Shown one piece after another: positions 51,650 through 61,497 of a stretch of 64,000 bases of DNA (the first letter of the stretch is position 1; the number at the start of each line of letters is the position of its first letter). The notes under the pieces were generated by a model, which was given only the letters and a program-made list of their open reading frames with translations, searched no databases and was not told the DNA's origin. The DNA is from Parapedobacter soli (GTDB lineage Bacteria; Bacteroidota; Bacteroidia; Sphingobacteriales; Sphingobacteriaceae), in NCBI RefSeq assembly GCF_025460835.1, contig NZ_JAMXAY010000006.1, positions 1 through 64,000 on the forward strand, given 5' to 3'. A program made the position numbers and the translations under genes.

Positions 51650-52870
51650 GTCAAGACGCATCCAAGCCATGCCAACACAATCACGTGTTACACCGAAACC
51701 GTGTCGTCTTGCCTCAATACAAGGCTGTGGCTAGTCGCTACAATACTGTAGCGACTCGGAATAACGTTGTGTTGCCTCAATACAAGGCTGTCGCGAGTCG
51801 AAACGATGCTAGGTCAAGTCGAGACAGTATCGTCTCTTATCAACACAAGGCTGTGGCTAGTCGAAACGATGCCAGGTCAAGTCAAGACAGCATCGTCTCT
51901 TATCAACACAAGGCTGTGGCTAGTCGAAACGATGCCAGGTCAAGTCAAGACAGCATCGTCTCTTATCAACACAAGGCTGTGGCTAGTCGAAACGATGCCA
52001 GGTCAAGTCAAGACAGCATCGTCTCTTATCAACACAAGGCTGTGGCTAGTCGAAACGATGCCAGGTCAAGTCAAGACAGCATCGTCTCTTATCAACACAA
52101 GGCTGTGGCTAGTCGAAACGATGCCAGGTCAAGTCAAGACAGCATCGTCTCTTATCAACACAAGGCTGTGGCTAGTCGAAACGATGCCAGGTCAAGTCAA
52201 GACAGCATCGTCTCTTATCAACACAAGGCTGTGGCTAGTCGAAACGATGCCAGGTCAAGTCAAGACAGCATCGTCTCTTATCAACACAAGGCTGTGGCTA
52301 GTCGAAACGATGCCAGGTCAAGTCAAGACAGCATCGTCTCTTATCAACACAAGGCTGTGGCTAGTCGAAACGATGCCAGGTCAAGTCAAGACAGCATCGT
52401 CTCTTATCAACACAAGGCTGTGGCTAGTCGAAACGATGCCAGGTCAAGTCAAGACAGCATCGTCTCTTATCAACACAAGGCTGTGGCTAGTCGAAACGAT
52501 GCCAGGTCAAGTCAAGACAGCATCGTCTCTTATCAACACAAGGCTGTGGCTAGTCGAAACGATGCCAGGTCAAGTCAAGACAGCATCGTCTCTTATCAAC
52601 ACAAGGCTGTGGCTAGTCGCCACAATACCGTAGCGACGCGTAACAACGTTGTGTTGCGTCACCACAGCCCTTGGATGCGGCAAGACAAGCACGGGCTGAC
52701 TCGGCACGGTGTTGTGTCGGTTCGATAGGGTATTGGTTCAAGCCGGAGCAATGCCGGGTCGCCTCCACACAGCGTTGTGTACACTCAGAACGATGTTGTG
52801 ATGGGGTGAGCGTATGCTGTGTCGGTATGGGACAGTATTGTTTTGACATGGGACAACATTGTCTCGGGCA
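51650..52870. repeat. 21-bp degenerate repeat field with amplified 63-bp core
   Basis: The whole stretch between the divIC promoter and the eno terminator follows a 21-bp period. Units are centred on ACA..GTTGTGT-like words, for example at 52640-52870 acaacgttgtg, acagcgttgtg, acgatgttgtg, acagtattgtt, acaacattgtc. In the middle (51881-52637) three 21-bp units have fused into a 63-bp unit repeated 12 times almost perfectly, preceded by one variant copy at 51818. Each 63-bp unit holds a 7-bp inverted repeat (ACGATGC / GCATCGT). There are no unique spacers, so it is not CRISPR. Confidence 0.95.
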
Positions 52871-52911
52871 GCTTTCGCAGTGCAAGCGGCTCCTTACCGT
52901 GGTAAAACGGA

Positions 52912-52952
52912 ACATAAAGAAGGCCGCCCCAATTTATCATTGAAACGGCCTT
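52912..52952 (-). terminator. eno terminator
   Basis: Minus strand AAGGCCG (52952-52946) pairs with CGGCCTT (52926-52920), loop about 19 nt, followed by CTTTATG. It begins 23 nt after the eno stop codon. Confidence 0.6.
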
Positions 52953-52974
52953 GTTTATGTTAATGGATGGTACG

Positions 52975-54366
<1,392 letters not shown>

Positions 54367-54427
54367 AGTCTCCAATTCTTAACAAGCTACTCTTAGTGTG
54401 AATACTACACTATTAGTAATGATATGG

Positions 54428-54459
54428 CAAATATAGCTTTTTCTACCTTAATTGCCAAA
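54428..54459 (-). promoter_or_regulatory. eno promoter
   Basis: Minus strand TTTG (54459-54456), 20 nt, then TATATTTG (54435-54428): a full Bacteroidota promoter. Predicted leader about 155 nt, including the 7-bp repeat tract. Confidence 0.65.
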
Positions 54460-54462
54460 CGT

Positions 54463-55584
54463 TTAGCTAACCAACACCGGTTTGCTGCTTTCCATCAGCT
54501 GCACGAATTCGTCGAATAAATAACGGGAATCGTGCGGACCGGGTGACGACTCGGGGTGATATTGCACCGAAAATGCCTTCTTGCCTTTCACACGTATGCC
54601 CTCGATCGACTGATCGTTGAGGTTTACATGTGTAATTTCCACCTTATCCGATTTCTCGACATCTTCGGCCACCACGCCGAAGCCGTGGTTCTGGCTCGTG
54701 ATCTCGCATCGGTTTTCGATAATGTTTTTCACGGGATGGTTGATGCCCCGGTGCCCGTTGAACATCTTCACCGTACGTATTCCGTGAGCCAACGCCAGGA
54801 GCTGGTGACCCAAGCAGATGCCAAACAACGGTTTATCGGAAGCCAGGATAGCCTTCACAGTCTCCAGGGCGTAGTCCATTGCTGCCGGATCACCCGGCCC
54901 GTTAGACACAAAGTAACCGTCTGCCCCCCAAGCCTCCATTTCGGCAAAGGTCGTTTTGGCCGGGAATACTTTTGCATACACCTTACGTGCATCAAAATTG
55001 CGCAGTATATTGCGCTTGATGCCCAAATCAAGTATCGCCAAGCGCAGGGGTGCGTGCTCATCACCATAGTAATAAGGTTCCTTTGCGGTAACCACGGATG
55101 AGAGTTCTAAGCCGGCCATAGACGGCACGCTGTCAAGCCGCTTTTTCAGCTCCGCCACATCCAACAACTCGGAAGAGATGATGGCATTCATAGCACCCTT
55201 GTTGCGGATATGGCGTACAAGCGAGCGGGTATCAATATCGGATATACCCACCAGGTTGCCTTTTTCGAAATACGTCTGGATAGATGAGTCGGCCAATTGG
55301 CGGCTATAATTCACACTGTAGTTTTTGCATACGAGCCCGGCGATTTGAATCTGGTCGGACTCCGACTCGTCATCGGCAATGCCGTAATTGCCGATGTGCG
55401 CATTAGTGGTTACCATGATCTGACCGTGGTAGGAAGGATCGGTAAAAATTTCCTGGTAGCCCGTGGTACCGGTGTTGAAACAGATTTCACCGGTGGTGGT
55501 GCCAATCTTTCCGGCTGCCTTACCGTGGTAAACGGTTCCGTCTTCCAGTAACAAGATGGCCGGTAGCTTGCTGTAGTTAGTCAT
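54463..55584 (-). CDS. carA: Carbamoyl-phosphate synthase small subunit
   Basis: 373 residues. The N-terminal half (LLLEDGTVYHGKAAG, FNTGTTGYQEIFTDPSYHGQ) and the class I glutamine amidotransferase half are complete. The catalytic Cys is in PLFGICLGHQLLALAHG and the His in SVQYHPESSPGP. It supplies ammonia to CarB for pyrimidine and arginine synthesis. carB is not in the window. A hairpin with a T-run lies in the leader. Confidence 0.98.
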   Translation of the reverse strand: MTNYSKLPAILLLEDGTVYHGKAAGKIGTTTGEICFNTGTTGYQEIFTDPSYHGQIMVTTNAHIGNYGIADDESESDQIQIAGLVCKNYSVNYSRQLADSSIQTYFEKGNLVGISDIDTRSLVRHIRNKGAMNAIISSELLDVAELKKRLDSVPSMAGLELSSVVTAKEPYYYGDEHAPLRLAILDLGIKRNILRNFDARKVYAKVFPAKTTFAEMEAWGADGYFVSNGPGDPAAMDYALETVKAILASDKPLFGICLGHQLLALAHGIRTVKMFNGHRGINHPVKNIIENRCEITSQNHGFGVVAEDVEKSDKVEITHVNLNDQSIEGIRVKGKKAFSVQYHPESSPGPHDSRYLFDEFVQLMESSKPVLVS

Positions 55585-55640
55585 TCGTTTGTTAATGTAT
55601 TGTTTTGAAGTGTTCGTTCGTCATCTAGCCATAATGCCAT

Positions 55641-55660
55641 AAAAAAAGCCCTCTACGGGC
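55641..55660 (-). terminator. Terminator-like hairpin in the carA leader (possible attenuator)
   Basis: Minus strand GCCC-GTAGA-GGGC followed by seven T. It lies about 57 nt before carA and downstream of a TACCTTTG promoter box, so it could stop transcription before carA. The stem is short (4-5 bp). Confidence 0.5.
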
Positions 55661-55688
55661 CAAATACAATTAGAAATGCGACATACAT
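55653..55688 (-). CDS. Possible 11-residue carA leader peptide
   Basis: ATG at 55688 encodes MYVAFLIVFGP and stops with TAG in the loop of the attenuator-like hairpin. A ribosome finishing this peptide would cover the 5' arm of the hairpin. Too short to judge by sequence alone and no strong ribosome site is seen; listed because of its exact overlap with the hairpin. Confidence 0.25.
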   Translation of the reverse strand: MYVAFLIVFGP

Positions 55689-55752
55689 CGGAAAGGTTTC
55701 CGGGTTTTGGGGATTTCGTTTGATAGCAGTGTACGCTAAACTTCACGAGGGA

Positions 55753-55760
55753 CAAAGGTA
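55753..55760 (-). promoter_or_regulatory. carA promoter box
   Basis: Minus-strand TACCTTTG matches TAnnTTTG, about 165 nt upstream of carA. No TTG at the ideal -33 distance, so it is a weaker match than at eno. Confidence 0.45.
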
Positions 55761-55831
55761 AGGTTTTTTCTGCTTCTGTAAAGACATTTTTTTATTTTTC
55801 ACAGTGGGAGCGGCTACCCCCAGCGGGGTGT

Positions 55832-56239
55832 TTACCGCGACAATCCCACCCTCGTCACATTCCCCACGCCATCCTCGCCTTTGGTATAGACCGCAACCGG
55901 GCGGAACTGCAGCGTATCGAAATGGGGCGGATCAAGCTGGATTTCATGCGGCATGGCTTTGCCGGCTTCGAAGAAAAACGCTTTGGTTATACTGCCGTAG
56001 TCGTTATGGGGCAGCAGCTCACCGCAGCCGAGGTAGTCGGCTCCCGCCGTGTCCGTTACACTGAAAGCGTATATCCGCACGATACCACCCTTGTTTTGCC
56101 CGTTCCGGACGAATGCTATCTCTTCGAAACCGCCATCCAGGCCGCTAGGGCCGCGGTGCTGGAGCGCGTCCCACACCACCAATGCTGCGAAAATAACAAT
56201 CGCTGATACGATATACAACTTGCGGTACCGTTTACCCAT
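55832..56239 (-). CDS. Membrane-anchored protein of unknown function
   Basis: 135 residues from ATG 56239 (MGKRYRKLYIVSAIVIFAAL); the ATG at 56284 overlaps the upstream gene region and gives a poor start. One N-terminal membrane anchor, then a soluble part (GGFEEIAFVRNGQNKGGIVR, CGELLPHNDYGSITKAFFFE). I do not recognise the family. It is the fourth gene of the TonB-receptor cluster. Confidence 0.7.
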   Translation of the reverse strand: MGKRYRKLYIVSAIVIFAALVVWDALQHRGPSGLDGGFEEIAFVRNGQNKGGIVRIYAFSVTDTAGADYLGCGELLPHNDYGSITKAFFFEAGKAMPHEIQLDPPHFDTLQFRPVAVYTKGEDGVGNVTRVGLSR

Positions 56240-56291
56240 GATTGTGCAAATGTACGAAATTACATTCGGGGCAACGGTACGCAAACGCTAT

Positions 56292-57530
56292 CTACCCGTC
56301 AATCGCGTTCACATCCTGTTGGACATAAAAGACCTTCCCATTATCGGTCCAGGCGACGATGACATCCTGATTTCCCAGGGGCTGCACAACCGGATACGAT
56401 GCACGGGAGTCCGGCAGGTGTATTTCGTGCTCAAAGAATCCCTTTTCATCTATCCTGCATACCTTGATTTTGCTTTGCATCGCGTCACCTTCCCGATAGG
56501 GCACGTCGTAAACCGCTACCCGTACCCCATCGGGCATCATGCATAGCTGTGCAAAGCGCCCTCCCTGATTGAGCTGCCGCTTGGCTACCACGTTGTTTTC
56601 TCCGTCCAGCTCGGCGTAGAACACACCGCTTTTTGCTGAGCCGGTAAACCAGGTGATGTAGGTCTTGCCGCCGCCGCGTACGATCGATGGCCCATTATGC
56701 GGGCATCCGTCGACTTGCCAGTTGTCACCACTGAAAGCAGTAGCCGCAGCGAATGTTTGCCCACCATCGGGAGAGCTGCTGATGGAGATATCGCGGATAG
56801 GTCCGGCGTGGAGATCGCGGAATGCGATCGTTATATGGCCGTTGCCGTCGCTGCCGATAGCCGTGCGGCAACATTCGCAGGCGGCAGAATCTACCAAGAC
56901 GCTTGGTTCAAAACCGATACCCCCACCCGTCTTCGCAAACCGTACCGGCCGCCCCCGATGCACTCCGGTGGTGTCGGTATCGAGCCAGGCTATCCCTATT
57001 TCACCATCGTCCAGCCGGCATAGGTTGCTGAAAGAGCGTGAGCCGCTATTGGGGGTCACCTCTTGGATAGACTTCGGATCCGTCCACGTCTCTCCCCTGT
57101 CGAAAGACATGACATAGCGGATATCGCTCAGCCCGAACCTGTTTTTTTCCGAAGGTACCGAGGTCTCGTAGGTGGCAAGGAGTGCACCATCGCCCCTGAT
57201 GGCGATTTTCGGCATCCCCTCTTCGTGGAAACTGGCATGCTGCTCTATCGGTATCGCCCTGCCCGGGGCGAACGCCCGGGATGCGGCATCCCAATATGAA
57301 AAATAGAAATATTTGGTACCCTGGCTATCGGTTTCAACCCAGCTGGCTACCGGGCGCCCTTCTTCATCAGTGGTGAGGAATACGCAGGATGCCTTGTTCT
57401 GTATGTCTGAAAGGCGCACTACCGGCGCCTGTATTGTACCATTACTATTCTCCCCGTTGTTGCACGACTGCAGCACGACGAGGAAAACAAGGCTATAAAT
57501 GAGTGGTTTTACCAAAGAAAATTTTTCCAT
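56292..57530 (-). CDS. BNR/Asp-box beta-propeller lipoprotein with a CxCC motif
   Basis: 412 residues, lipobox VVLQSCNN. Two Asp-boxes are visible (SFDRGETWTDP and SSPDGGQTFAA), giving a sialidase-like six-bladed propeller. I do not see the arginine triad expected of a true sialidase. Instead a cysteine motif AACECCRTAIG and GCPHNGPS are conserved-looking, suggesting metal or heme binding. It is encoded 18 bp downstream of the TonB receptor, so it may be a surface partner of that receptor. Confidence 0.75.
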   Translation of the reverse strand: MEKFSLVKPLIYSLVFLVVLQSCNNGENSNGTIQAPVVRLSDIQNKASCVFLTTDEEGRPVASWVETDSQGTKYFYFSYWDAASRAFAPGRAIPIEQHASFHEEGMPKIAIRGDGALLATYETSVPSEKNRFGLSDIRYVMSFDRGETWTDPKSIQEVTPNSGSRSFSNLCRLDDGEIGIAWLDTDTTGVHRGRPVRFAKTGGGIGFEPSVLVDSAACECCRTAIGSDGNGHITIAFRDLHAGPIRDISISSSPDGGQTFAAATAFSGDNWQVDGCPHNGPSIVRGGGKTYITWFTGSAKSGVFYAELDGENNVVAKRQLNQGGRFAQLCMMPDGVRVAVYDVPYREGDAMQSKIKVCRIDEKGFFEHEIHLPDSRASYPVVQPLGNQDVIVAWTDNGKVFYVQQDVNAIDG

Positions 57531-57548
57531 AACGTTAAATCTGGGCGA

Positions 57549-59843
57549 TTAAAAAATATATTTGACAGCCAAGCCACCGTACCCGTTCCTTGCGGGGGAT
57601 GGACTGAAGTAGGCCGGCGATCCGCCGCCGTATGCCGCGGCATTCAGGGAAGTGTGTGAACTATAGCGCCTATTCGCAATATTGTCGAGGCCTGCATAAA
57701 CATCTACCGCGAGATGCCGTAACAGGTTCTTCTTGAAACCTATCTTCGCGTTCAACACGTGATAGGCCGGGTTGTATGCGGTATTCCCATCGTCCAACGG
57801 GACACGGTCGTTGAAGAAGTAACTGCCGTAAACGTATATCCCTACCCTGGTTTCGGCATTGAGCCCCGCGCTCACCACCCAGGGTGCGACACCTACGAGG
57901 TCATTCCCGTCGTAAACAGCCCGGACCTCGCCGCCACCATCGAGGATTTTGTAATCCTCAAACTTGAAATGGGAATACGTTACCGCTGCATACGGTCTCA
58001 GCAGCGTGATTTGCCTATCGCCATCGTTATTGATCAGGAGGTATGAGAGTGCCAATTCGGCACCGTTGTGGCTGGTGCGGCCCGAGTTATTATAAACCGT
58101 GATACCTTGCTGAACGGACTGTGCAATCAGCTCCCCCTTCATGTCCATTTTAAACAAGGCCAGATCGTACGCTAAGCGGCTGCGCACTAAATTACCTTTG
58201 GCGTTGATTTCATAGTTGATGCCCTTTTCTGCTTGCAGCCGGGTATTGATGGAACCGTCTTCATTTTTTATTTCCGAGCCCGAGGGCGGCGAGAACCCTG
58301 AACTGACACTGCCGTGCAGCGAGAGTAGCTCGCCGAAGTGGTGGCTTAGCGCAATGCGGGGGGAGGCTTGCACGTTGAACCGTTTGATGCCGCTCCGCTC
58401 AGGGAGCAGGTAATCGTTCACATCGTAGGTAAGGCCATTGAAGCTGATGCCGAGTGCCAGGGTAGTTTTGGATGTGATTGCCGTTTCAGACTGATAGAAA
58501 AGGGAGTACAATGTGTTTTTGTAATCCGTGTTCCCATTCATTGCACCTTCTTTGCCACCTTCATTCACATATTGGGCCCCTTTGGTGTTGGCTTGGTTGA
58601 ACTCTGCACCAACCGTAAATGTAGTTGGAAGCACACTGAAGCCGGGCTCGTACGTAAACCGTGTCCGGCCGCCATAGCTTTGGTAATAGTTCCGGATATA
58701 TGCATAGGCCAACGGATGGTCCAAATCATAGAAGTAGGTAAAGATACTGGTCGAATTGGATAGCCTATCGTTGAAAAGGTACTGTTGGCCCATACCGATG
58801 CGGGTCCAGTTCTGGTATCTTCCGGCTTGCTTTTCCAGGTTACCGGGCGCAGCCTGCCTGGGGTTTTCTTCCACCTGTTGCCTGCTGAGTGCCCCCGGGA
58901 TCTGGGAGTGCTGGGTGGTTCGGTTCAACAGTACGGTAATGGACCGCTTGTCGGACGGGAAGAACTGGAAGTTGCCCGCGAGGAAGCGCCGCATGTCATT
59001 ACTATGGTCGCGGTACCCGTCGAACTGCTGCCAGCCATAAGAAACGTAACTATTCATCCGTTCGCCGCCATTACGATAGGTCGTAGCGATACGGCCCAAC
59101 CCATACGCACCTACCAGCCCGGATACTTCCAAACTTTGCTGGGCGTAGGGTGCGCGTTGCAGCCTGAAGTTGATCACACCTCCTGTGCCGGCGCCGTAGA
59201 TACTGGAAGCCGGCCCTTTTATGATCTCCACCTGCCCGATGTCGTTTACATCCAGCGCCTCCATCCGCGAGGTGCCGTCGGCCTCGGTAACCGGGATATC
59301 GTTTACATAAATCTTTATATTACGGATTCCCCATTGTGCCCTTACACCGTTTCCGCGGATGGAAATACGCGATTCAGAAAGCGTACTCTGATCCATCTTG
59401 ACACCCGGCACCCCGTTGAGTGCAGGCTGGAGCGACACGCCGTTTCCCTGCTGTATCTGCGCACGGTGGATAACGGCAATGGACCCGGCCGTTTCTTTAT
59501 TCGTTTTATGGACGCCGAAGGCAGTCACCCGCACTTCATTCAACGAAACCGCATCAGCTTGAAGCTGGATATTGAAGGTCTGGTCCACTACCGCTGGCTG
59601 CACCATCTGGGTGCGGTAACCGACCATCGATATGCGGAGCTTTTCATCGGGCCGGTGCGTTCTTAGTTCAAAATAACCCGTCTCATCAGACACTGTCTTT
59701 GCCTCGGTGCCGATTGCTTCGATGGTGGCTCCCACCAGCGCTTGGTGCTCTTGGAGGTCATAAACATGTCCTTTAACGGTATATGGCTGCGCATTCAGGT
59801 GGAGTGCGGCCACGATAGCAACGATTGCTAGAAAATACTTCAT
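57549..59843 (-). CDS. TonB-dependent outer-membrane receptor
   Basis: 764 residues from ATG 59843 (MKYFLAIVAIVAALHLNAQ, signal peptide). A carboxypeptidase-regulatory-like domain (YTVKGHVYDLQEHQALVGAT) precedes the plug (SRISIRGNGVRAQWGIRNIK, VEIIKGPASSIYGAGTGGVI) and a barrel ending ARNGYGGLAVKYIF. It resembles FecA-type metal-chelate receptors, not SusC (no SusD gene, shorter). The cluster around it hints at a metal ligand. Confidence 0.92.
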   Translation of the reverse strand: MKYFLAIVAIVAALHLNAQPYTVKGHVYDLQEHQALVGATIEAIGTEAKTVSDETGYFELRTHRPDEKLRISMVGYRTQMVQPAVVDQTFNIQLQADAVSLNEVRVTAFGVHKTNKETAGSIAVIHRAQIQQGNGVSLQPALNGVPGVKMDQSTLSESRISIRGNGVRAQWGIRNIKIYVNDIPVTEADGTSRMEALDVNDIGQVEIIKGPASSIYGAGTGGVINFRLQRAPYAQQSLEVSGLVGAYGLGRIATTYRNGGERMNSYVSYGWQQFDGYRDHSNDMRRFLAGNFQFFPSDKRSITVLLNRTTQHSQIPGALSRQQVEENPRQAAPGNLEKQAGRYQNWTRIGMGQQYLFNDRLSNSTSIFTYFYDLDHPLAYAYIRNYYQSYGGRTRFTYEPGFSVLPTTFTVGAEFNQANTKGAQYVNEGGKEGAMNGNTDYKNTLYSLFYQSETAITSKTTLALGISFNGLTYDVNDYLLPERSGIKRFNVQASPRIALSHHFGELLSLHGSVSSGFSPPSGSEIKNEDGSINTRLQAEKGINYEINAKGNLVRSRLAYDLALFKMDMKGELIAQSVQQGITVYNNSGRTSHNGAELALSYLLINNDGDRQITLLRPYAAVTYSHFKFEDYKILDGGGEVRAVYDGNDLVGVAPWVVSAGLNAETRVGIYVYGSYFFNDRVPLDDGNTAYNPAYHVLNAKIGFKKNLLRHLAVDVYAGLDNIANRRYSSHTSLNAAAYGGGSPAYFSPSPARNGYGGLAVKYIF

Positions 59844-59871
59844 CAATAAATGTCTTTTACAAGGATGTGCA

Positions 59872-59888
59872 TACGTACTATGTACGTA
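59872..59888. promoter_or_regulatory. Perfect 7-bp inverted repeat before the TonB receptor gene
   Basis: TACGTAC-TAT-GTACGTA lies 29 bp upstream of the receptor ATG and downstream of the cysteine-motif gene. A dyad of this size is a plausible operator for a dimeric repressor, for instance a metal sensor. Confidence 0.5.
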
Positions 59889-59949
59889 CCTTACTATTGA
59901 ATACGAAATGCAATTACTGCCACTAAAAGTGTGGCACATCAATGAAAGA

Positions 59950-60339
59950 CTAGCCGATGGGCGGCTTGAAAACGAAATGGGGCCGATCTACTGTCGCGGG
60001 TTCAGGCAGGACCTGAAACTCTTTTTGCCGATTATCGTAAAAGGTTTGGACCGGCACGGCGTAGGCATTTAGTTTGAAAATGTAAAAGTCGTTGTGGCTC
60101 TCCGCTTTCCGCTCGGGGTTCTTCTGCTCCTTCTCCGCTACCTCCTTAAGCTTTTTTGCCATGAGGCATTGGCCATTACAGTGCAGTTCTACAAATGCCT
60201 TGTTTTCACATCTTGCTGCATAGCTTGCGGTGTTCAGGTAATAATCGCCTACGATGATCGCCTTACTGAATGACTGCAAGAGTACCATCCCCAACAAAAG
60301 GACAGCCCCTATTTTTTTGTATTTAGCAAAGCATGCCAT
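59950..60339 (-). CDS. Small exported protein with Cx10CxxxC-type motif
   Basis: 129 residues with an N-terminal signal or anchor (IGAVLLLGMVLLQSFSKA). The conserved-looking core is ARCENKAFVELHCNGQCLMA followed by a lysine and glutamate-rich helix. Small Bacteroidota proteins with CENK..hCNGxC often sit beside TonB receptors, and the cysteines could bind copper or another metal; function is unproven. First gene of the cluster leading to the TonB receptor. Confidence 0.7.
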   Translation of the reverse strand: MACFAKYKKIGAVLLLGMVLLQSFSKAIIVGDYYLNTASYAARCENKAFVELHCNGQCLMAKKLKEVAEKEQKNPERKAESHNDFYIFKLNAYAVPVQTFYDNRQKEFQVLPEPATVDRPHFVFKPPIG

Positions 60340-60421
60340 CGCTCGGCGAAGATAGTACTTATACGTTACAATTTAAAGCGCCGCTAACAGATTTTAGGGA
60401 AGTTTCCCGCAAGGCGTGTGA

Positions 60422-61366
60422 TTAACTGTGGGGTTTAATCGCACCAAGATGGGCGACTTCGGACAAATCGTATGGGGTTTCCTGATAAACGAAGTAGTTC
60501 AACCAGTTATTGAAGAGCAGGTTCGCGTGGCCGGCCCAGCGGACAACGGGTCCGTTTTCCGGGTCGTTTCCGGCATAATAATACTGTGGCATAGCGATCT
60601 CGGCTCCTTTTTCCAAATCCCTTACGTATTCCTCGTGGAGGTTCCACGGGGCATATTCCGAATGCCCGGTCAGGTAAAACTCCCGGCCTCCACGTGATGC
60701 AGCGATAGCTACCCCGGCCTCTTCCGATCTGGCGAGGATTTCGACTTCCGTTGCTGCCTCCAAATCGTCATCTGCAAGTGTGGTATGGCGGCTATGGGGG
60801 ATATAAAACTCATCGTCAAAGCCCCTGAACAACGGGTGTCTTTTGTCGAGTGCGGTATGCTTGAAAACGCCGAACAACTTCTTATCCAAAGGCACTTTCC
60901 TGATATCGTAAAAATGGTATAGTGCCGCCTGCGACGCCCAACAGATGTAGAGCGTAGAGGTAACATGTGTTCGGGCCCAGTCAAAAATCATCTTCATTTC
61001 ATCCCAATACGACACGTCGTCAAACGCCAATAGCTCTACCGGCGCACCCGTGATTATCATCCCATCGTAATAATTATCGGACACCTCCTTGAAACCCTTA
61101 TAAAACAACTCCAGATGTTCCATGGGGGTATTTTTGGGGGTATGGGTGTCTAAACGGAGGAACTCAATCTCTACCTGCAGCGGATTGTTAGACAGCAAGC
61201 GGATGAAGTCGGTCTCCGTTGAGATTTTCAGCGGCATCAGGTTGAGGATGATGACGCGCATGGGGCGGATATCCTGTGTGTTTGCCCGAAGGTCGTCCAT
61301 CACAAAAATATTCTCGCTCTTCAGTTGCGCTATCGCTGGGAGATTATCTGGTATCTTTACTGGCAT
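60422..61366 (-). CDS. metA: Homoserine O-acyltransferase (MetA family)
   Basis: 314 residues from ATG 61366 (MPVKIPDNLPAIAQLKSENI); the 61408 start lies too close to the promoter box. Catalytic Cys in TLYICWASQAALYHFY, with GHSEYAPWNL carrying His and Glu of the triad, and DYNLMPLK-type ILNLMPLKISTETDF. It acylates homoserine (succinyl or acetyl donor cannot be told by eye) in methionine synthesis. No SAM riboswitch was recognised upstream. Confidence 0.96.
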   Translation of the reverse strand: MPVKIPDNLPAIAQLKSENIFVMDDLRANTQDIRPMRVIILNLMPLKISTETDFIRLLSNNPLQVEIEFLRLDTHTPKNTPMEHLELFYKGFKEVSDNYYDGMIITGAPVELLAFDDVSYWDEMKMIFDWARTHVTSTLYICWASQAALYHFYDIRKVPLDKKLFGVFKHTALDKRHPLFRGFDDEFYIPHSRHTTLADDDLEAATEVEILARSEEAGVAIAASRGGREFYLTGHSEYAPWNLHEEYVRDLEKGAEIAMPQYYYAGNDPENGPVVRWAGHANLLFNNWLNYFVYQETPYDLSEVAHLGAIKPHS

Positions 61367-61395
61367 GCTTTTTTCCTTGCACCTTAATCGAGGTA

Positions 61396-61403
61396 CAAAT
61401 TTA
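61396..61403 (-). promoter_or_regulatory. metA promoter box
   Basis: Minus-strand TAAATTTG, 29 nt before the metA start. The leader is too short for a standard riboswitch. Confidence 0.5.
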
Positions 61404-61497
61404 GACAAATTCTTTGATATTTATCGATTCCCCTGCCGTTGAAAGCGCGCACCTTCAGCGGGAAACAAGGCATGCCTCCGGGAAATGGCAATCCGGA

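Noticed and set aside
51818-52637. CRISPR array
   Set aside because: The 63-bp units are contiguous and identical with no unique spacers, and no cas genes are present.
51487-52728. 413-codon plus-strand frame (and a 288-codon frame at 51767-52633) encoding perfect 21-residue repeats
   Set aside because: Both frames are by-products of a 63-bp tandem repeat whose length is a multiple of three and which lacks stops; two frames are open at once, there is no promoter, and the start overlaps divIC antisense.
56292-57530. True exo-sialidase
   Set aside because: Asp-boxes are present but I could not find the arginine triad or a sialic acid gene neighbourhood; called only a sialidase-like propeller.
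61367-61497. SAM riboswitch upstream of metA
   Set aside because: The promoter box is only 29 nt from the start codon, leaving no room for an aptamer in the leader.
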